Position numbers and translations under genes: made by a program. A model generated the notes under the pieces. That model was not told where the DNA came from and ran no database searches. It saw nothing but the letters and a program-made list of their open reading frames with translations. Shown here piece after piece: positions 44,676-54,957 of a DNA stretch of 64,000 nt. How positions within the stretch are numbered: the stretch's first letter is position 1; each line of letters starts with the position of its first letter. This stretch comes from Anagrus nilaparvatae (lineage: Eukaryota; Arthropoda; Insecta; Hymenoptera; Mymaridae), in assembly GCA_022575985.1 (NCBI GenBank), contig JAKSXM010000014.1, positions 8,122,001 through 8,186,000 of the forward strand, in the 5' to 3' direction.

Positions 44676-44891
44676 TGTTGATAAATAATGGATGTTATGG
44701 TGATGGATATGGTGGACTTATTAAAAAGACAAGATATGTGAATAACAATAGTTTATTGTAACGACGCTTGTAGCTCGGCGTCTCAAAGAACACTAACTAA
44801 TAAAAGGGAGAATATGTACAAAAAAGGGGAGGGGAGATCTCTTACACACACATACCATATAATACATTATAATACATACATTTACACAACA
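44676..44891 (-). repeat. LTR (216 bp)
   Basis: Partner of 40543-40758. It is the 5' LTR if the minus orientation is right. Confidence 0.92.
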
Positions 44892-45078
44892 CATCGATTA
44901 GCGACGCAATAGGTTTGTAATGAACCCAGTGGCTTGATTCTATAGTCACTTGTGTAGAAGGTACAGTAAATAATTCTAATTCAGATTTTAAACACTCACA
45001 CGTATGGGTATGCAGAAACGCCATTTTTTTTATCTTTGTGAAAATATATCGAGAAACTTGTTTTTAGATTGGTTTTTT

Positions 45079-45600
45079 TTATTTTTCTTCGTCTTCGTCT
45101 TCTTTTTTTTTTTTTCTTAAAGTTTTCTTTCTTTTTTTTATTCTCGGCGTTGTGGACGACTTGCGAACCTTGTTAGTTTTAGATTTTTTTTTTCTTTGAC
45201 TTTTTTTACACGTACTCAAGCTTCCGCTTAGAGCAGGATGCTTGAATTTATATCCTGACCCTTCCATTAGATATTCATCCAATTTATTTTCAGCTTTTCT
45301 CTTTAAATTACCAACCGACTCGCGTGCATGCGTACGCAGAGCCTCTTTAACTGGTGACTTACGTAAAGCCACATCAGACAACACATTGATACCAGTTCTA
45401 AAAGCTTCTTTACCGAACGCTTTTGCACCTTTACCAAGTAGTGGTAGTATGTTGCGAAATAATCCGCCAAAAAAAGAACCTATACCGCTACCACGCTGAT
45501 TAGGTGTACCGATATATACACGGCTTATACCTGTATGTACGTAATTTCCATCCCTTCCATCACCAATTTGACTGTTGTAGTAATCGATATAATGAGCCAT
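45079..45600 (-). CDS. Basic Polinton structural-type protein
   Basis: A 173-codon open frame beginning MAHYIDYYNSQIGDG. Seen: a glycine-rich hydrophobic segment with FFGGLFRNILPLLGKGAKA at about residues 43-61 that could form an amphipathic helix, then a strongly basic tail with many Lys/Arg (about 130-173) ending in an acidic patch. This architecture recalls adenovirus minor core or membrane-lytic proteins, but that is an analogy and not a proven homology. It begins 6 nt downstream of the minor capsid frame and ends 54 nt before the major capsid start, so it belongs to the structural gene block. There are no breaks. Confidence 0.65.
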   Translation of the reverse strand: MAHYIDYYNSQIGDGRDGNYVHTGISRVYIGTPNQRGSGIGSFFGGLFRNILPLLGKGAKAFGKEAFRTGINVLSDVALRKSPVKEALRTHARESVGNLKRKAENKLDEYLMEGSGYKFKHPALSGSLSTCKKSQRKKKSKTNKVRKSSTTPRIKKRKKTLRKKKKEDEDEEK

Positions 45601-45606
45601 TTTTCT

Positions 45607-46421
45607 TCACTGGGTACGCTTGAAATGCAGTGTCACGATCAACGTTCCAGAATTGAATGGCACTGGTGCACCATATTCATCGCGTAAATCAATCTCTATC
45701 GATCTGAACGAATTACTCAGCAAGGGCACGTAAATAGGCAGTGAGAAATTTTTTACTCGAATCGAGCCAAACGTGTATTTCTCGAGATCGAGAGCTACAC
45801 TTCTCAATAGAGGTGTGTGTACGTCCCCCGTGATACAAGGTTCGAGTATATCTGTATATACCATAATTGTATTTGGTATATTGGCGGTGATATCAGGTAG
45901 TTTTTTGCAACTATTTGTTCTTTTTCAGGACCACGTAATTCAAAAATTTCCTGCTGTTGTTTGAAACCCAAGATATTTCTAATTTTTTCCGAAATATCTA
46001 AACAATGCAAGGCTGTGTTTTTACATGAATTTTCACAAATCAGTTTTACGAAAGCTGATTTAACTACACTGTTGTATATACCCGCGCAGACGTGTGACAC
46101 CGATGTTTTACTCACTGGTGGTGGTTCCTTAGGACTCGATGTTTTGGTAACCTCTCTCGGAATAACGTTATCCAGCAAAGCCTCCTTTTGCTTGTCATTT
46201 CTCAAAATTTTAACAAATATTCTTTGGTCGAGGGAATTTTTATTTTTTTTTAAATGATACATAGTCATAGGTATTTGAATTTCAGTTAATGAAACCTCCC
46301 ACTCACCATCTAATTCAATTTGTCGAGGTAAGTATGTAGCGAAATGAGTCGTCGTATTTTCAGGATATACACGCATGCTACTGTTACTTGGTAGTACCAC
46401 GAAAAATTGATCCTTCTTCAT
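45607..46421 (-). pseudogene. Polinton minor capsid (penton-like) protein, frameshifted
   Basis: The N-terminal part (46421 to about 45804, starting MKKDQFFVVLPS) and the C-terminal part (45864-45607) lie in different frames and overlap, so one indel separates them at about 45810-45860. Together they give about 270 codons. The start with FFVVLPSNSSMRVYPENT, followed by WEVSLTEIQIP, is the typical opening of the single jelly-roll minor capsid proteins of Polintons, and the C terminus FSLPIYVPLL to GTLIVTLHF looks like the last strands of the fold. It precedes the basic structural protein. Identity is inferred from family pattern, not from a search. Confidence 0.8.
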
Positions 46422-46444
46422 GTTGTTGTTGTTGTAGATACTGA

Positions 46445-47533
46445 TTATATGTCAACTAAATCACTTGCTAAAACCCAAGAGTTAAATTTTGCAGGATATC
46501 CTCTCCAAGATACGAAATATTTCTTTGATTTGCCCCGACCTTTTGTCTGTAATATCTCTTCAATTTCAAATGCTTCTTCCGAGAGATTCTTTTTAACTGG
46601 ACAAAGTTCTTGCTCGTAATAGATACCATCTATAATCTCGTCATTTAAATCTTGGAGAATGTATATAGGTGGCTGTCTCGCGGTTGAAACGTGTGCAATT
46701 TTGAATAATTCTAATGTCCAACCACTCTCGTAACCTTTTCGGAAAACTTTTGGTGCACGACTGATTCGGACAAGTTGACCAACTTTGTATTTCGGTTTCA
46801 AATTGATTATTTTTCTTCCATGCGTGTACCTTTTTGACAAGTTGTATCGGGCAGTGTCCGCATTTTGCAAATTGACACTTGCAGGTGTCATTTTTGTACC
46901 AGAATGTACCGTGTTATTGTAGGACTGAACTATAGGTTCAAGTATATCGATATATCTGCGTGTATTTTTGTGAGTAAAGTAACGCCATATACGATGTTTA
47001 ATCATTTAAATCACGCGTTCCACACATGCAGCTTTGGCATCCGGATTGCAAATCAGATGAAACTCGATATTAAAATCTTTGAAAACATTTTGAACGACTT
47101 TTGCTTTAAATTCAGCCCCTTGGTGCGCCTGCACCATAATTGGCAATTTTTCTTGATTTTTGTTGAATATTTCACGCAGAGCTTGGGCCACTTTGTCACC
47201 AGATTTATCCTTTAATGGTTGGACCCATAAAAACTTACTCAACACATCGATTACAAATAAAACATACGTGTAATTGTCATTATAGGTACGTATCGAGCGG
47301 AAATCAGCCAAATCAACTTCAAAACAGTCATATATATTGGATACATTATATGTGCGTCGGGGAAAATTTTTTTTAACCATCTTGTGCATAGTAAACGCAT
47401 TTTGTTCCGATAACCAATCAATTACTTTATTTTTACTGTATTTATTTTGAACCTTATTTAATAAATGACGTGCACCAGCATATGAAGAACTATGTTCGGG
47501 TTCATAATACAGTTTACTCAATGTTCTTTCCAT
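46445..47533 (-). pseudogene. Polinton retrovirus-type integrase with chromodomain
   Basis: DDE integrase that would insert the element into the genome. A 5' part (47533-47006) and a 3' part (47005-46445) share one frame separated by a stop at 47006-47008. The catalytic core begins with the first aspartate in CFEVDLADF (about residue 72). In the position of the second aspartate the sequence reads QAHQGAEF, with His in place of Asp. The glutamate appears in ACVERVI just before the stop. The C terminus has a chromodomain: the EEAFEIEEIL start and YFVSWRGYP. Thus it has at least two inactivating changes. It lies between the phospholipase-like and minor capsid genes. Confidence 0.92.
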
Positions 47534-47654
47534 TTTTTTTCTTATTTTTCTTAGTTATATTTTTTTTTTTGTTGCTTACTCCTCTCCTTGTGCACCACCA
47601 CTTTTATTTGTTTTTTGTTTTTATCGGTTGAAATTTTATTCTTTTTTTTCTTAT

Positions 47655-48131
47655 TCAAGCTTTTTGTATGTGCTCGAAAATCTTTTCAAATGTAATTTTG
47701 GAAATCATACAACAAGCGGTCACTAATGCAGCTATCCTTTCATCAGGTTCCGCGTCAAATGACAACATACGTGAGAATGCTTTATCAGCTAAAATACGAT
47801 CGGCTTTACGTCTGTCCTTGCCTTTAGCAGCATATACCAAATCATGCTGCAAACAGGCCTTGTCCAACTGGTTCACACCTTGTTCGCCCCGATTCAAACG
47901 CTCTTCCAGATGACTGCCAGGGCCACAAAACTCAAGACCAGGAAAATTCATTTCAAAAGGTTTTAAATCAATCAAAGAATCGATAACGCTATTATTTTGC
48001 ACGTCGTCTTAGATAATAGCTCCGATATTGGTAGCGTTACCGTTGTTGTTGTTGTTGAATGGATCATTTTCAAAATGTTCAGCAACAGGAATAATTATTT
48101 TTTCTGCGTCGTTTGCTGTTTGTGAGTCCAT
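47655..48131 (-). pseudogene. Parvovirus VP1-type phospholipase A2-like protein
   Basis: A secreted-type phospholipase A2 fold of the kind found in the VP1 unique region of parvoviruses. Seen: the Gly-rich calcium loop YCGPG-like motif (EFCGPGS, at about residues 66-72 from ATG 48131), then the catalytic HD pair in CLQHDLVY (about 93-100), and the later Asp/Arg-rich helix KDRRKADRIL. The gene starts at MDSQTAND, with a poly-Asn run; an in-frame TAA at 48009-48011 splits it from the 115-codon part, which alone still has the whole catalytic region. Role in Polintons is unproven; membrane release during entry is an inference from parvoviruses. Confidence 0.85.
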
Positions 48132-48166
48132 ATTTAATAACGACTCTATCCTCCTCCCGGAAACGT

Positions 48167-49006
48167 TCAATTTGATTTCGCTCGAAATACCCTGGATCTG
48201 TGAATTAAATTCCGTCTATTTTTTTTCTTAGGAGTCGCTTCGCTGTCGTTATATCCGTCAGAGACGTCTTGAAACGTTAAACTATGATCCGATAACTGTA
48301 CAGATCAATTGTCCTTTTTTTTTTTATTTTCTTTACTAGCCAGCGGTGTACTCACCATAGGTTGGTGAGAAGACGACGCTAGTGACGAATGCGGAGACGA
48401 TAAATTCTGATGCGCCTCCTCCTCCTCCAATGTTTCACCTTCTCTCCAAAAATATTTATTTCCAATAAAAGATTCTGGTAAACCTGCAGCTCGAAGCGCG
48501 GAACAAAACTGACGTCTACCAGCAGCTGAGAATGTTTTTCTTGATCGCATCGCGTCGTTTACCAAGTCTACGATATTTGAGTCTGGGAGTAAAATACCAC
48601 GCAGGCGTACTATACCCGTATAATCCCAAGTAACTGTATTAATTTTACGTACAAACGCTAAAAAATTTTCAGCTTTTTTACGAAATTTAGCGGGTACTGA
48701 ATTCACAATTTCTTCGTCAATTTTTTTATTTTTTTTTTCGTCACCAGCTTCTAAATTATCTTGCATATCTGTAATTTCGGAATTTAAATTACTTTGTCTG
48801 TTTGATGCAAGATTCAAAAAACGCTGCAGAGTCTGTTGATATGCAATACTTTTTTCGCGATCGTCTTTATTGGACTCTAATATATCTCTCATCTCGGCAT
48901 CCAGTCTACTCTGCGCAGTACCAGGTGTTTGGACAGTTTTTCCAGCAACCGATGTGACTGTAGATAAATCTTCCGGAACAAGAAGCATTTTACGCGCAAA
49001 ATCCAT
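48167..49006 (-). pseudogene. Conserved Polinton protein, unknown, with late stop
   Basis: A 233-codon frame (49006-48305) starting MDFARKMLLVPEDL. The same frame then continues beyond a TGA at 48305-48307 for another ~45 codons rich in Ser, Asp and basic residues, with an NLS-like KKKNRR, and stops at 48167. The extension suggests that the TGA is a mutation, but it may also be the natural end. The MLLVPEDL opening is a recurrent start among Polinton proteins as I remember them. The middle part is helical, charged and coiled-coil-like (about 35-105), and the rest includes a possible globular part with FCSALRAAGLP. No function is assigned. Confidence 0.6.
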
Positions 49007-49010
49007 TTTT

Positions 49011-49120
49011 TTACAAAAATTTATTTAATACAGCGGCAATTATTGGTGCCAAAAAAGCGGGTAAAAAACCACCACGTCCGTGCAGTACAAGTAGCTTTTT
49101 TTTACCCTTAAAGATGTCTA
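49011..49120 (-). CDS. Possible short hydrophobic Polinton peptide
   Basis: In the gap between two Polinton genes one frame reads KKKLLVLHGRGGFLPAFLA and on through a hydrophobic stretch to TAA at 49011-49013. There is no ATG; the frame overlaps the end of the upstream gene by a few bases, so it would need frameshifting or another start. The basic-then-GG-then-hydrophobic pattern resembles small virion peptides, but it may be chance. Confidence 0.3.
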
Positions 49121-49423
49121 CTCTTTGTTTATTTTTTTTTTGTTGTTATTTTTACTTTTGTAAACCAATAATCTCATTAGACGTGCATGTTTTTTGAGTT
49201 GGTTTTTTTCACTGGGTTTCAGCACCACGTTTCCCTTCAGTATGTTTAACGCGCATTCGCAAATACACTTGATAAAGTCTCGATTAACACTGTTCAGGAG
49301 CGCAATTCTCTGCTTACCCTCCAGGTACAGTAAAGCGCGTAAAAAATGTTTCTCGGATATTGGACATTTCCGAATACCACTACTTCTACTACTACTACTG
49401 TTGCTGGTTCTTTTTCCCGCCAT
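49118..49423 (-). CDS. Small conserved-looking Polinton protein
   Basis: A 101-codon open frame starting MAGKRTSNSS. A Ser-rich N terminus precedes a helical domain with a FLRALLYLEGKQRIALL segment and the Cys-containing CICECALNILKGNVVL, then a very basic tail. Similar small proteins with 'ECALN-LKGN' are, in my memory, common in Polintons; their function is unknown. The first base of its ATG overlaps the last base of the ATPase frame (49423). No break. Confidence 0.65.
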   Translation of the reverse strand: MAGKRTSNSSSSRSSGIRKCPISEKHFLRALLYLEGKQRIALLNSVNRDFIKCICECALNILKGNVVLKPSEKNQLKKHARLMRLLVYKSKNNNKKKINKE

Positions 49424-50229
49424 TATATATAAATTAGCTGCTGGCGTCGTTGTCGAGAGCTACTGTTCTGCTTTAGCTTGGAGGTTTTGCCGTTAATAGG
49501 TAGATATACCGTCTGATGCAGAGCTTCGTGCGGAAAAATATTTGTTCGATAGCGTAAAACTTCAGGAGTCGACTGTTTCAGATCAAAAAGGAGATAACCA
49601 TGAGGTTTATTAGTACCATCTATATAAGCTTCTTGTACAAAAAGCGGTTTTTCGGGGGATAACTGATGCGCCAAGTGTCGTATCTGTGATTTATCTCTCG
49701 GGTTTTTAAGTAGCACCAAGTAGTTTGAATTCAATGAAATGTCACGATGATTTTTACCTTTATGAAATAAATTCTGTGTGGTGAAAAAGACACTCGGATT
49801 GCCATGATGAATTCCTTTTGTAAACAGATTTAAAATATCATTGCAATCCGAGGCCTCGATTAAAAGATCGTCAAGAATCAAAATTTTTGCTAGATCCTTG
49901 TCATTTGATTAATCAGTTGGATTTGGCAAACCTTCGTAAAATTCAATGTTATCTCCAAGCGTCTTGTATGTGTCTTGCCACATTGAATAATAGAGTAAGA
50001 TACGATCAAACGCCCTATCACTCATTTTATCCACATTGTTTAGGAAATTTTTTATAAAAACTGTCTTACCGGAACCTGTTAAAATTTAATATTTATTAAC
50101 AATTAATACTATCACACCGACGTTGACGACGACGACGACGAAATCAGAAGAAAAAAAATACCTACCTGTTGGAAGTCTAACCATACAGGTCCAAGGATGT
50201 TTCCAAGCCCGATACTCATCATACATCAT
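49423..50229 (-). pseudogene. Polinton packaging ATPase (FtsK/HerA-type), two exons
   Basis: The DNA-packaging ATPase. Inferred exon 1 is 50229-50166 (starts MMYDEYRAW), intron 50165-50076 with GTAGGT...TTTTAACAG, exon 2 from 50075. The splice junction rebuilds the Walker A motif TGSGKT with a phase-1 intron. The Walker B motif is the ILILDDLL run at the start of the 152-codon C-terminal part, followed by a TTQNLFHKG sensor-like segment and HGYLLFDLKQ. An in-frame TAA at 49909-49911 lies between them, so the copy is dead. Total about 239 codons, the usual length. Part of the minus-strand gene array, downstream of polymerase B. Confidence 0.88.
50076..50165 (-). other. Intron in the packaging ATPase gene
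   Basis: A 90-bp spacer with GT/AG ends whose removal joins CTTCCAACAG and GTTCCGGTAAG and restores the P-loop. It contains a CGTCGTCGT run. Phase 1. Confidence 0.8.
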
Positions 50230-50259
50230 TACGATAAAGTCACAATATCGCTGCGAAAG

Positions 50260-50455
50260 CAAAGATTTGCTAGCGAAGCAGCGGCATGGGGACCCCCCCG
50301 CGCGCCGCCCTGCTGGGAGCCGTAACTACGCTTGCGCGAGCACAAATTAGGCTTGCGCGAGCACAAACGACGCTCGCACGAGTGAAACGTGACTCTGTAG
50401 CTTTTTTGAAAAAAAATCTCAAAGATAAAGAGAGAGAGAGAGAGAGAGAGTGAGG
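50260..50455. other. GC-rich segment upstream of the ATPase
   Basis: GGACCCCCCCGCGCGCCGCC and two copies of GCTTGCGCGAGCACAAA stand out in AT-rich surroundings, followed by an (AG)n run at 50430-50450. It may be a promoter or a small insertion; no gene is supported. The 91-codon minus-strand frame across it is low in complexity. Confidence 0.4.
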
Positions 50456-50500
50456 TAAGAAAATGATTTAGAACTTTTGTTTTAAAATTCAATTTATTTT

Positions 50501-53500
50501 TCATTGCTTATAACCAAATGGTTTACTCTTACATTGACTTACAAATCTACGCTTCGTAAATACAGGTTTACGAATTTTAGTTTCTTCTCTACTGACAACA
50601 TCGTGAAACTGCGTTCGCCTTATTACACTACTGTTATGTATTTGTATACTTTCATAATTTACACCGTCACCGCCGCCGCAGCCGCCGCCGTCGTTACATA
50701 CCATGGTTTTTATCGTATCGAAATTAACTTTTTGACTATTTTGATAATTTAACTTTATACCTTTGACTTTACATATCTGTACAAATAAACCATAATCTTT
50801 TTTCACTTCAAACGCGTAAAATTTGGCAGCTGCGGAGACAAACGATGTAATGTACGCGTTTGAACCGAAAACGGCTAATTCGTTGGTCAAATCACCGAGT
50901 AGCGGTCCCGTAGGTAAATCCGGAAGCTTGCTATCGGTAATGTAGATCGCTGAGTCGGTATCACAATAAATCGTGGATTCACCTAATTTTTCGAGGTAAC
51001 TGTACAACTTTAGTCTAGCCTGTGATGTTACAAAAGCCACGATTACGACGTTAGCTGTATTCAAAGGGATGAAGGTATCTTCTTTAAAGCGTGTGCTTAC
51101 GTATAGGGTGTTATCGTTTACTGGGACTATACCGCACACTTCAGTCATTGGGCTGGTCAAAAGCGCATGGAGATCGGAAGGGTTATCAACAATACTTGTC
51201 TGAGTTTTGTTTTCTTGTTGACCGAAAAATCCCCATAAAGAGTTTAAACATGTTTTCGCAACGACTCTGAAAGATGGATTTTTTTCGATTCGTGACCCAT
51301 CTAATTCAATACCTTCCTTTTCTTTTATATATTTGACGTATTCATCCATGGTTGCAAATTCTTCGGGTAAACCGCTAGCCTCAGTCTTCAGTTTTTAAAA
51401 CGTATCTATATATTCTGCAAATAAACCACCATTTTTGGATACAGAATCGTATTGGGTCATTTGATACTGCCGAATTTCATAAATAGTTTTGATCACGTAA
51501 CCCAATTCAAGTGCTTTTTTCAATTCCAGAAATACCCAGGTGCCTTTGAAACACCGTAAATCCTCATTTTCGTGAATACAGTCGTTTTTGCACATCTCTT
51601 CACAAAGTTCTGCACAAACCGAACAAGAGTTTTCCGTGCATTTTTATCGGTAAAACCGGATGAAATAAATTTCTAGGTGGTAATATTTTACAATAAACAA
51701 TACCCTCGACTTTTGTTATAAAATTTTCATAATTCTGACCGTTGAAGTCACGGCATTCGCTCTCACCTACATACAAAACTGGATGACGGAGAGGGAATTT
51801 ACCAGTTTTACATATGTAGGGGTACAAAGATGTTACGTCCACGTATTTTATTTTTTCAACTTTTCTAGTTTCGTAAAATTTGACATAGTTTTCCGTTCTC
51901 CCGCCGTAAAAAGCATTTCTCGGATTTAATGGCGGTTCCCTCGTAAGGCTATGATTATCAATATAATCTCTCATTATGGCATCTCTCTTTAATTCAGTCC
52001 TAAATACGCATTCCCACTTTACGATGAGTCTGTAATTGTTTGCCCGAATTCGATTACAGATGGCCATGGTTCTACTAAAACGATTCTCCATGGTATCGCT
52101 ACTTTTTCCCGACAAAGGCTGATCCCTATTTCTTTGATAGCAAAGAATACAACCATGCCAATAGCATCCCATCATTTGTAAACATATACCGTTATGTGTT
52201 TCATCTGAGTTTGGTGTGCAGAAACCATCTACCTTCACATTGATCGGTAATCTTATTTCTCTGCATCTACCAGCATGTAAAATTTGACGACCTAATTCTC
52301 TTTCCATCCAGACAAACCACTGAAGGGCAATAAAAGACTGATTATCGCTAAACCGATACCCCTTAGGAGGTAAAATTGCTATGGTATCTGTTTTGAGAAA
52401 ATTTTTTCTATACACCTTCATACAAGTGCTAGCAATTGTAGTAGCTTCAAGGAATGGACATACTCTACCAATTTCTAAAAAAGATTTTCTAAATTTTAAA
52501 CACGATAATTTCAAGATATTAACGTCGTTTTCGCAGTACATTTCAATATCCTTTTGAAAGTTAAAAATATAACCTAAATTTTTCAATTCTTCGTACCAAA
52601 CTAAAAATGTTTCTCGTTTTTCACACGACATACTGTTAATCAAATAATAGCTAATATCAGGTAAAGGCCCCGGTAATTTTGATTTTCAGGGGTATTAAAT
52701 AAGTGAGGAAAATCACTTTTAATCAGATCAGGTAAACCGAATACCTTGGGTAACGCGCTAAGAGGCATATGAAAATAATTGAGACTATCAATAAATTTGA
52801 CCTTTTCTATGGCCATCAATACAATTTTCGTACCATTAAGAATTAATCTGGGTCTCAAATGACTGACTGTCAAAACCTTGGCTGTTGTGTGCAATACATA
52901 TTGTTTTAACAAATTTTTTTCTAGGTAACAGGGCCAACTCGGCGAATCTTCTAATGGGCTCATTTTTGAATATGTGTCGTCGGATCCCACATGCAGGACA
53001 GGAAACCAAATTAGTGTCATATTCCAAACATAAAGTACATACTTGGTGTACAATACATAAGTTTGGTTCGTGAATTTTAACTAAAACGTTCCCTTCTAAA
53101 GTTTCTGATTGAGTAGTTTCAAAATCGTAAAATAAAAAAACTACTTTGGGCTCATCCTCCTCCTCTTTTTTTGCCAAACGCTGCATAAAACATAAATGAT
53201 TAATCTCTGCTCGTTTCATACAGGTGTTACAAAAAATTTTGTTACAATTATGTTTCAAAGTATCATCTGATCTAATCAATTTAAGACAGGTTGGACAATG
53301 TTTCACGCTTTCGCAAACGGATCCGTTATTCTTATACGAACCAGGTGCTTTGTGATTTTCAAAACATTTTTTACCTACAAATTGCCTGCTACATTTCGTA
53401 CAATTTATAAGCTTTTGAAACATAATCGATACACAGGGAGGCATTTGAAAACATTTGTAAAATCTGTTTGAGCATCTGTGGTATTTATCATCTGAATATT

Positions 53501-54427
53501 TTTTATTACAAGGTACACAATATAATCTCGAACCCGCTGCTGCGTTAAGATTTAAAATTGGTCTATAATGATTTGTACGCACAAAGTACATAATTCTAAG
53601 TATATAAAAAATTTCCGAATCACTATCCAAAACGTATCTCTCATCGTCATAAATCGGTAACTCACCCTTACCGAAATTTATATCGTCATAAACCACGATG
53701 CATACACCCTGGTGAGCTAAATAAATTTGAAATTGATGAATCTCATTTAAGCCGCAACCGGCATCAGGAATATTTACGCCAGCATCGCGCTCTAATTGTC
53801 TGGCTGCAAGTTTCTGCAAATTGCCTCCTTTTCTTATTTTTTTCCAATTTTCATGTAAAACGCCGCTTCTCCATTGACCTCTCTTTGCATTTACTAAAGC
53901 CGTACAAAGAGATCTCGAAAAACACGATTTGTCACTTTTTATTCTTGAAATTGATCTTTTGTTCACATCAAATAAACTTAGTGAAGTCAATGGTACCCTA
54001 CCCCTACCTGAAGGTACACGTACAATAGTGGTTAAAATATTCAAACCTCCGTCGTTAATGTCAAAACTTGTTGAGCTCTGAGCCACGCTTTCAATCAGAG
54101 TTATTATATCGTAAAGATTAAATCTATCCGCCGGACGAAAAGATAACCAAAGAGGTTTATTTAATTTTTCCAAACGTATTTCAAATCCTATATAGTCATT
54201 TGGTAATGAATCTTTTATTACCAAGTCGTGTAACTCTTTCATACAATTTTTAAACCAAGTCTCGATATCGTTCACGTCTGTCGGCGGTTTTTTCAATTTA
54301 ACACAAATTTCACGACCTGTCAGGTTGAATCGCTTATAACTACGTACAATTTCACTTATTATAGTTAATCGGCTATTATTTTCTGCTCCCAAAAGATCAA
54401 GATTTCTAAAGCCATGACCATGTTGCA
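50501..54427 (-). pseudogene. polB: Protein-primed DNA polymerase B, main exon
   Basis: The large replicative polymerase of Polinton. This exon begins VQHGHGFRNLDLLG. Seen: zinc-finger-like CxxC pairs at about 53540-53180; exonuclease motif I (FYDFETTQ) near 53130 and motif II (IAHNSQGFDSQ) near 52880; polymerase motif A (DVTSLYPYI) near 51830; motif B (KTCLNSLWGFFG) near 51250; motif C (IYCDTDSA) near 50960. Three separate frames (54476-52836, 53053-52640, 52643-51600) and a fourth with a short gap (51595-51395, 51349-50501) show frameshifts at about 52870, 52645 and 51600 and an in-frame stop near 51395. Dead copy. Exon phase matches the upstream exons. Confidence 0.95.
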
Positions 54428-54491
54428 CTGAAAGACATTTACTTTCTTTTAGAATGAAAAACAAGAAAAAAAACATTTAAAAATTTATGAC

Positions 54492-54713
54492 CTGATAAGC
54501 TCATATCTGCTGGATCAAAGCTGTTATATTCATCGCCAGATAATGGTAAATCAAGTAAGAATGGATAATCTTCAAAAACCCTAGCAGGTATAAGATTTAC
54601 GATATTATGAGCATCGACGTTGTCAGGTTCAGCTACTTGATTATCATTGTATTTACTGCAACCTGCTTGTGAATTTTCATAAACCGTGCCGACGTAACTT
54701 AATTTGAGGAGTT
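54492..54713 (-). CDS. Polymerase B upstream exon (fourth)
   Basis: A 74-codon segment between a CTAG acceptor and a G|GTCATAA donor, open throughout (NSQAGCSKYND, DYPFLLDLPL). Phase 1 on both sides, so it joins the third exon and the main exon in frame. The flanking introns are 73 and 64 bp. The segment is acidic and lacks known motifs. The donor sequence is weak, so the exact edge is an inference. Confidence 0.6.
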
Positions 54714-54786
54714 CTAGATTTTTTTTAAATTAAATTTTCATATCAATTCGTCAAAAAGTAATAAATACTCTTAAAAATAAATTTAC

Positions 54787-54957
54787 CGGTTTTGTTTAAT
54801 GCCTTTTTTTGTGATTTATTGTTTTCCAAAGCCTTGTCGTTTATCATCTCCAAATTATCAGCGCCAACGACTGAACTTTTTGTTATATTTTCATAATTAT
54901 CACAGTCACTATTACGACATGTAGATCCAGGTTCACCAAAATTACAACCAACGTGAT
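54787..54957 (-). CDS. Polymerase B upstream exon (third)
   Basis: A 57-codon open segment between a CTAG acceptor and a G|GTAAAT donor (GEPGSTCRNSDCDNYEN, charged tail). It is phase 1 on both sides. The beginning of the exon and its acceptor are duplicated about 400 bp upstream (near 55340-55360), an element of the intron's tandem duplication. Confidence 0.6.

Larger units (their letters stand above)
40543..44891 (-). mobile_element. Non-coding LTR element inserted in the capsid gene
   Basis: Two 216-bp direct repeats (40543-40758, 44676-44891), nearly identical, enclose 3.9 kb without any gag or pol frame. The 5-bp duplication CATCG (40538-40542, 44892-44896) flanks it. On the minus strand a purine-rich stretch GTGGTGGGTGGAAA directly precedes one LTR, indicating minus orientation. 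It is a large retrotransposon derivative that needs another element's proteins. The LTRs differ at about three positions (for example CTTACAC against CCTACAC), so insertion was recent. It is not alike in LTR sequence to the BEL-like element at 24646. Confidence 0.9.
39349..45024 (-). pseudogene. Polinton major capsid protein gene, split by an LTR element
   Basis: The double jelly-roll capsid protein gene. The first 43 codons or so (45024 to 44897, MAFLHTHTCE) are separated from the rest by the LTR element at 40543-44891; the reading resumes at 40542 and runs to 39349. Beyond that insertion there is a frameshift in the overlap 39960-40020 and an in-frame TGA at about 39496, after which coding-like sequence continues to a TAA at 39349. 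The coding total without the insertion is about 440 codons, a plausible length. The assignment rests on the characteristic capsid pattern (NNFMHSLFSQV and NGIDLKVRL motifs in the first half, PFKFRHFGLNYL in the second) and on position. It cannot make a functional capsid. Confidence 0.85.

Noticed and set aside
50229..50504. A 91-codon minus-strand frame between polymerase B and the ATPase
   Set aside because: It is built from (AG)n and GC-rich repeats and ends within the ATPase start region; a leader is more likely.
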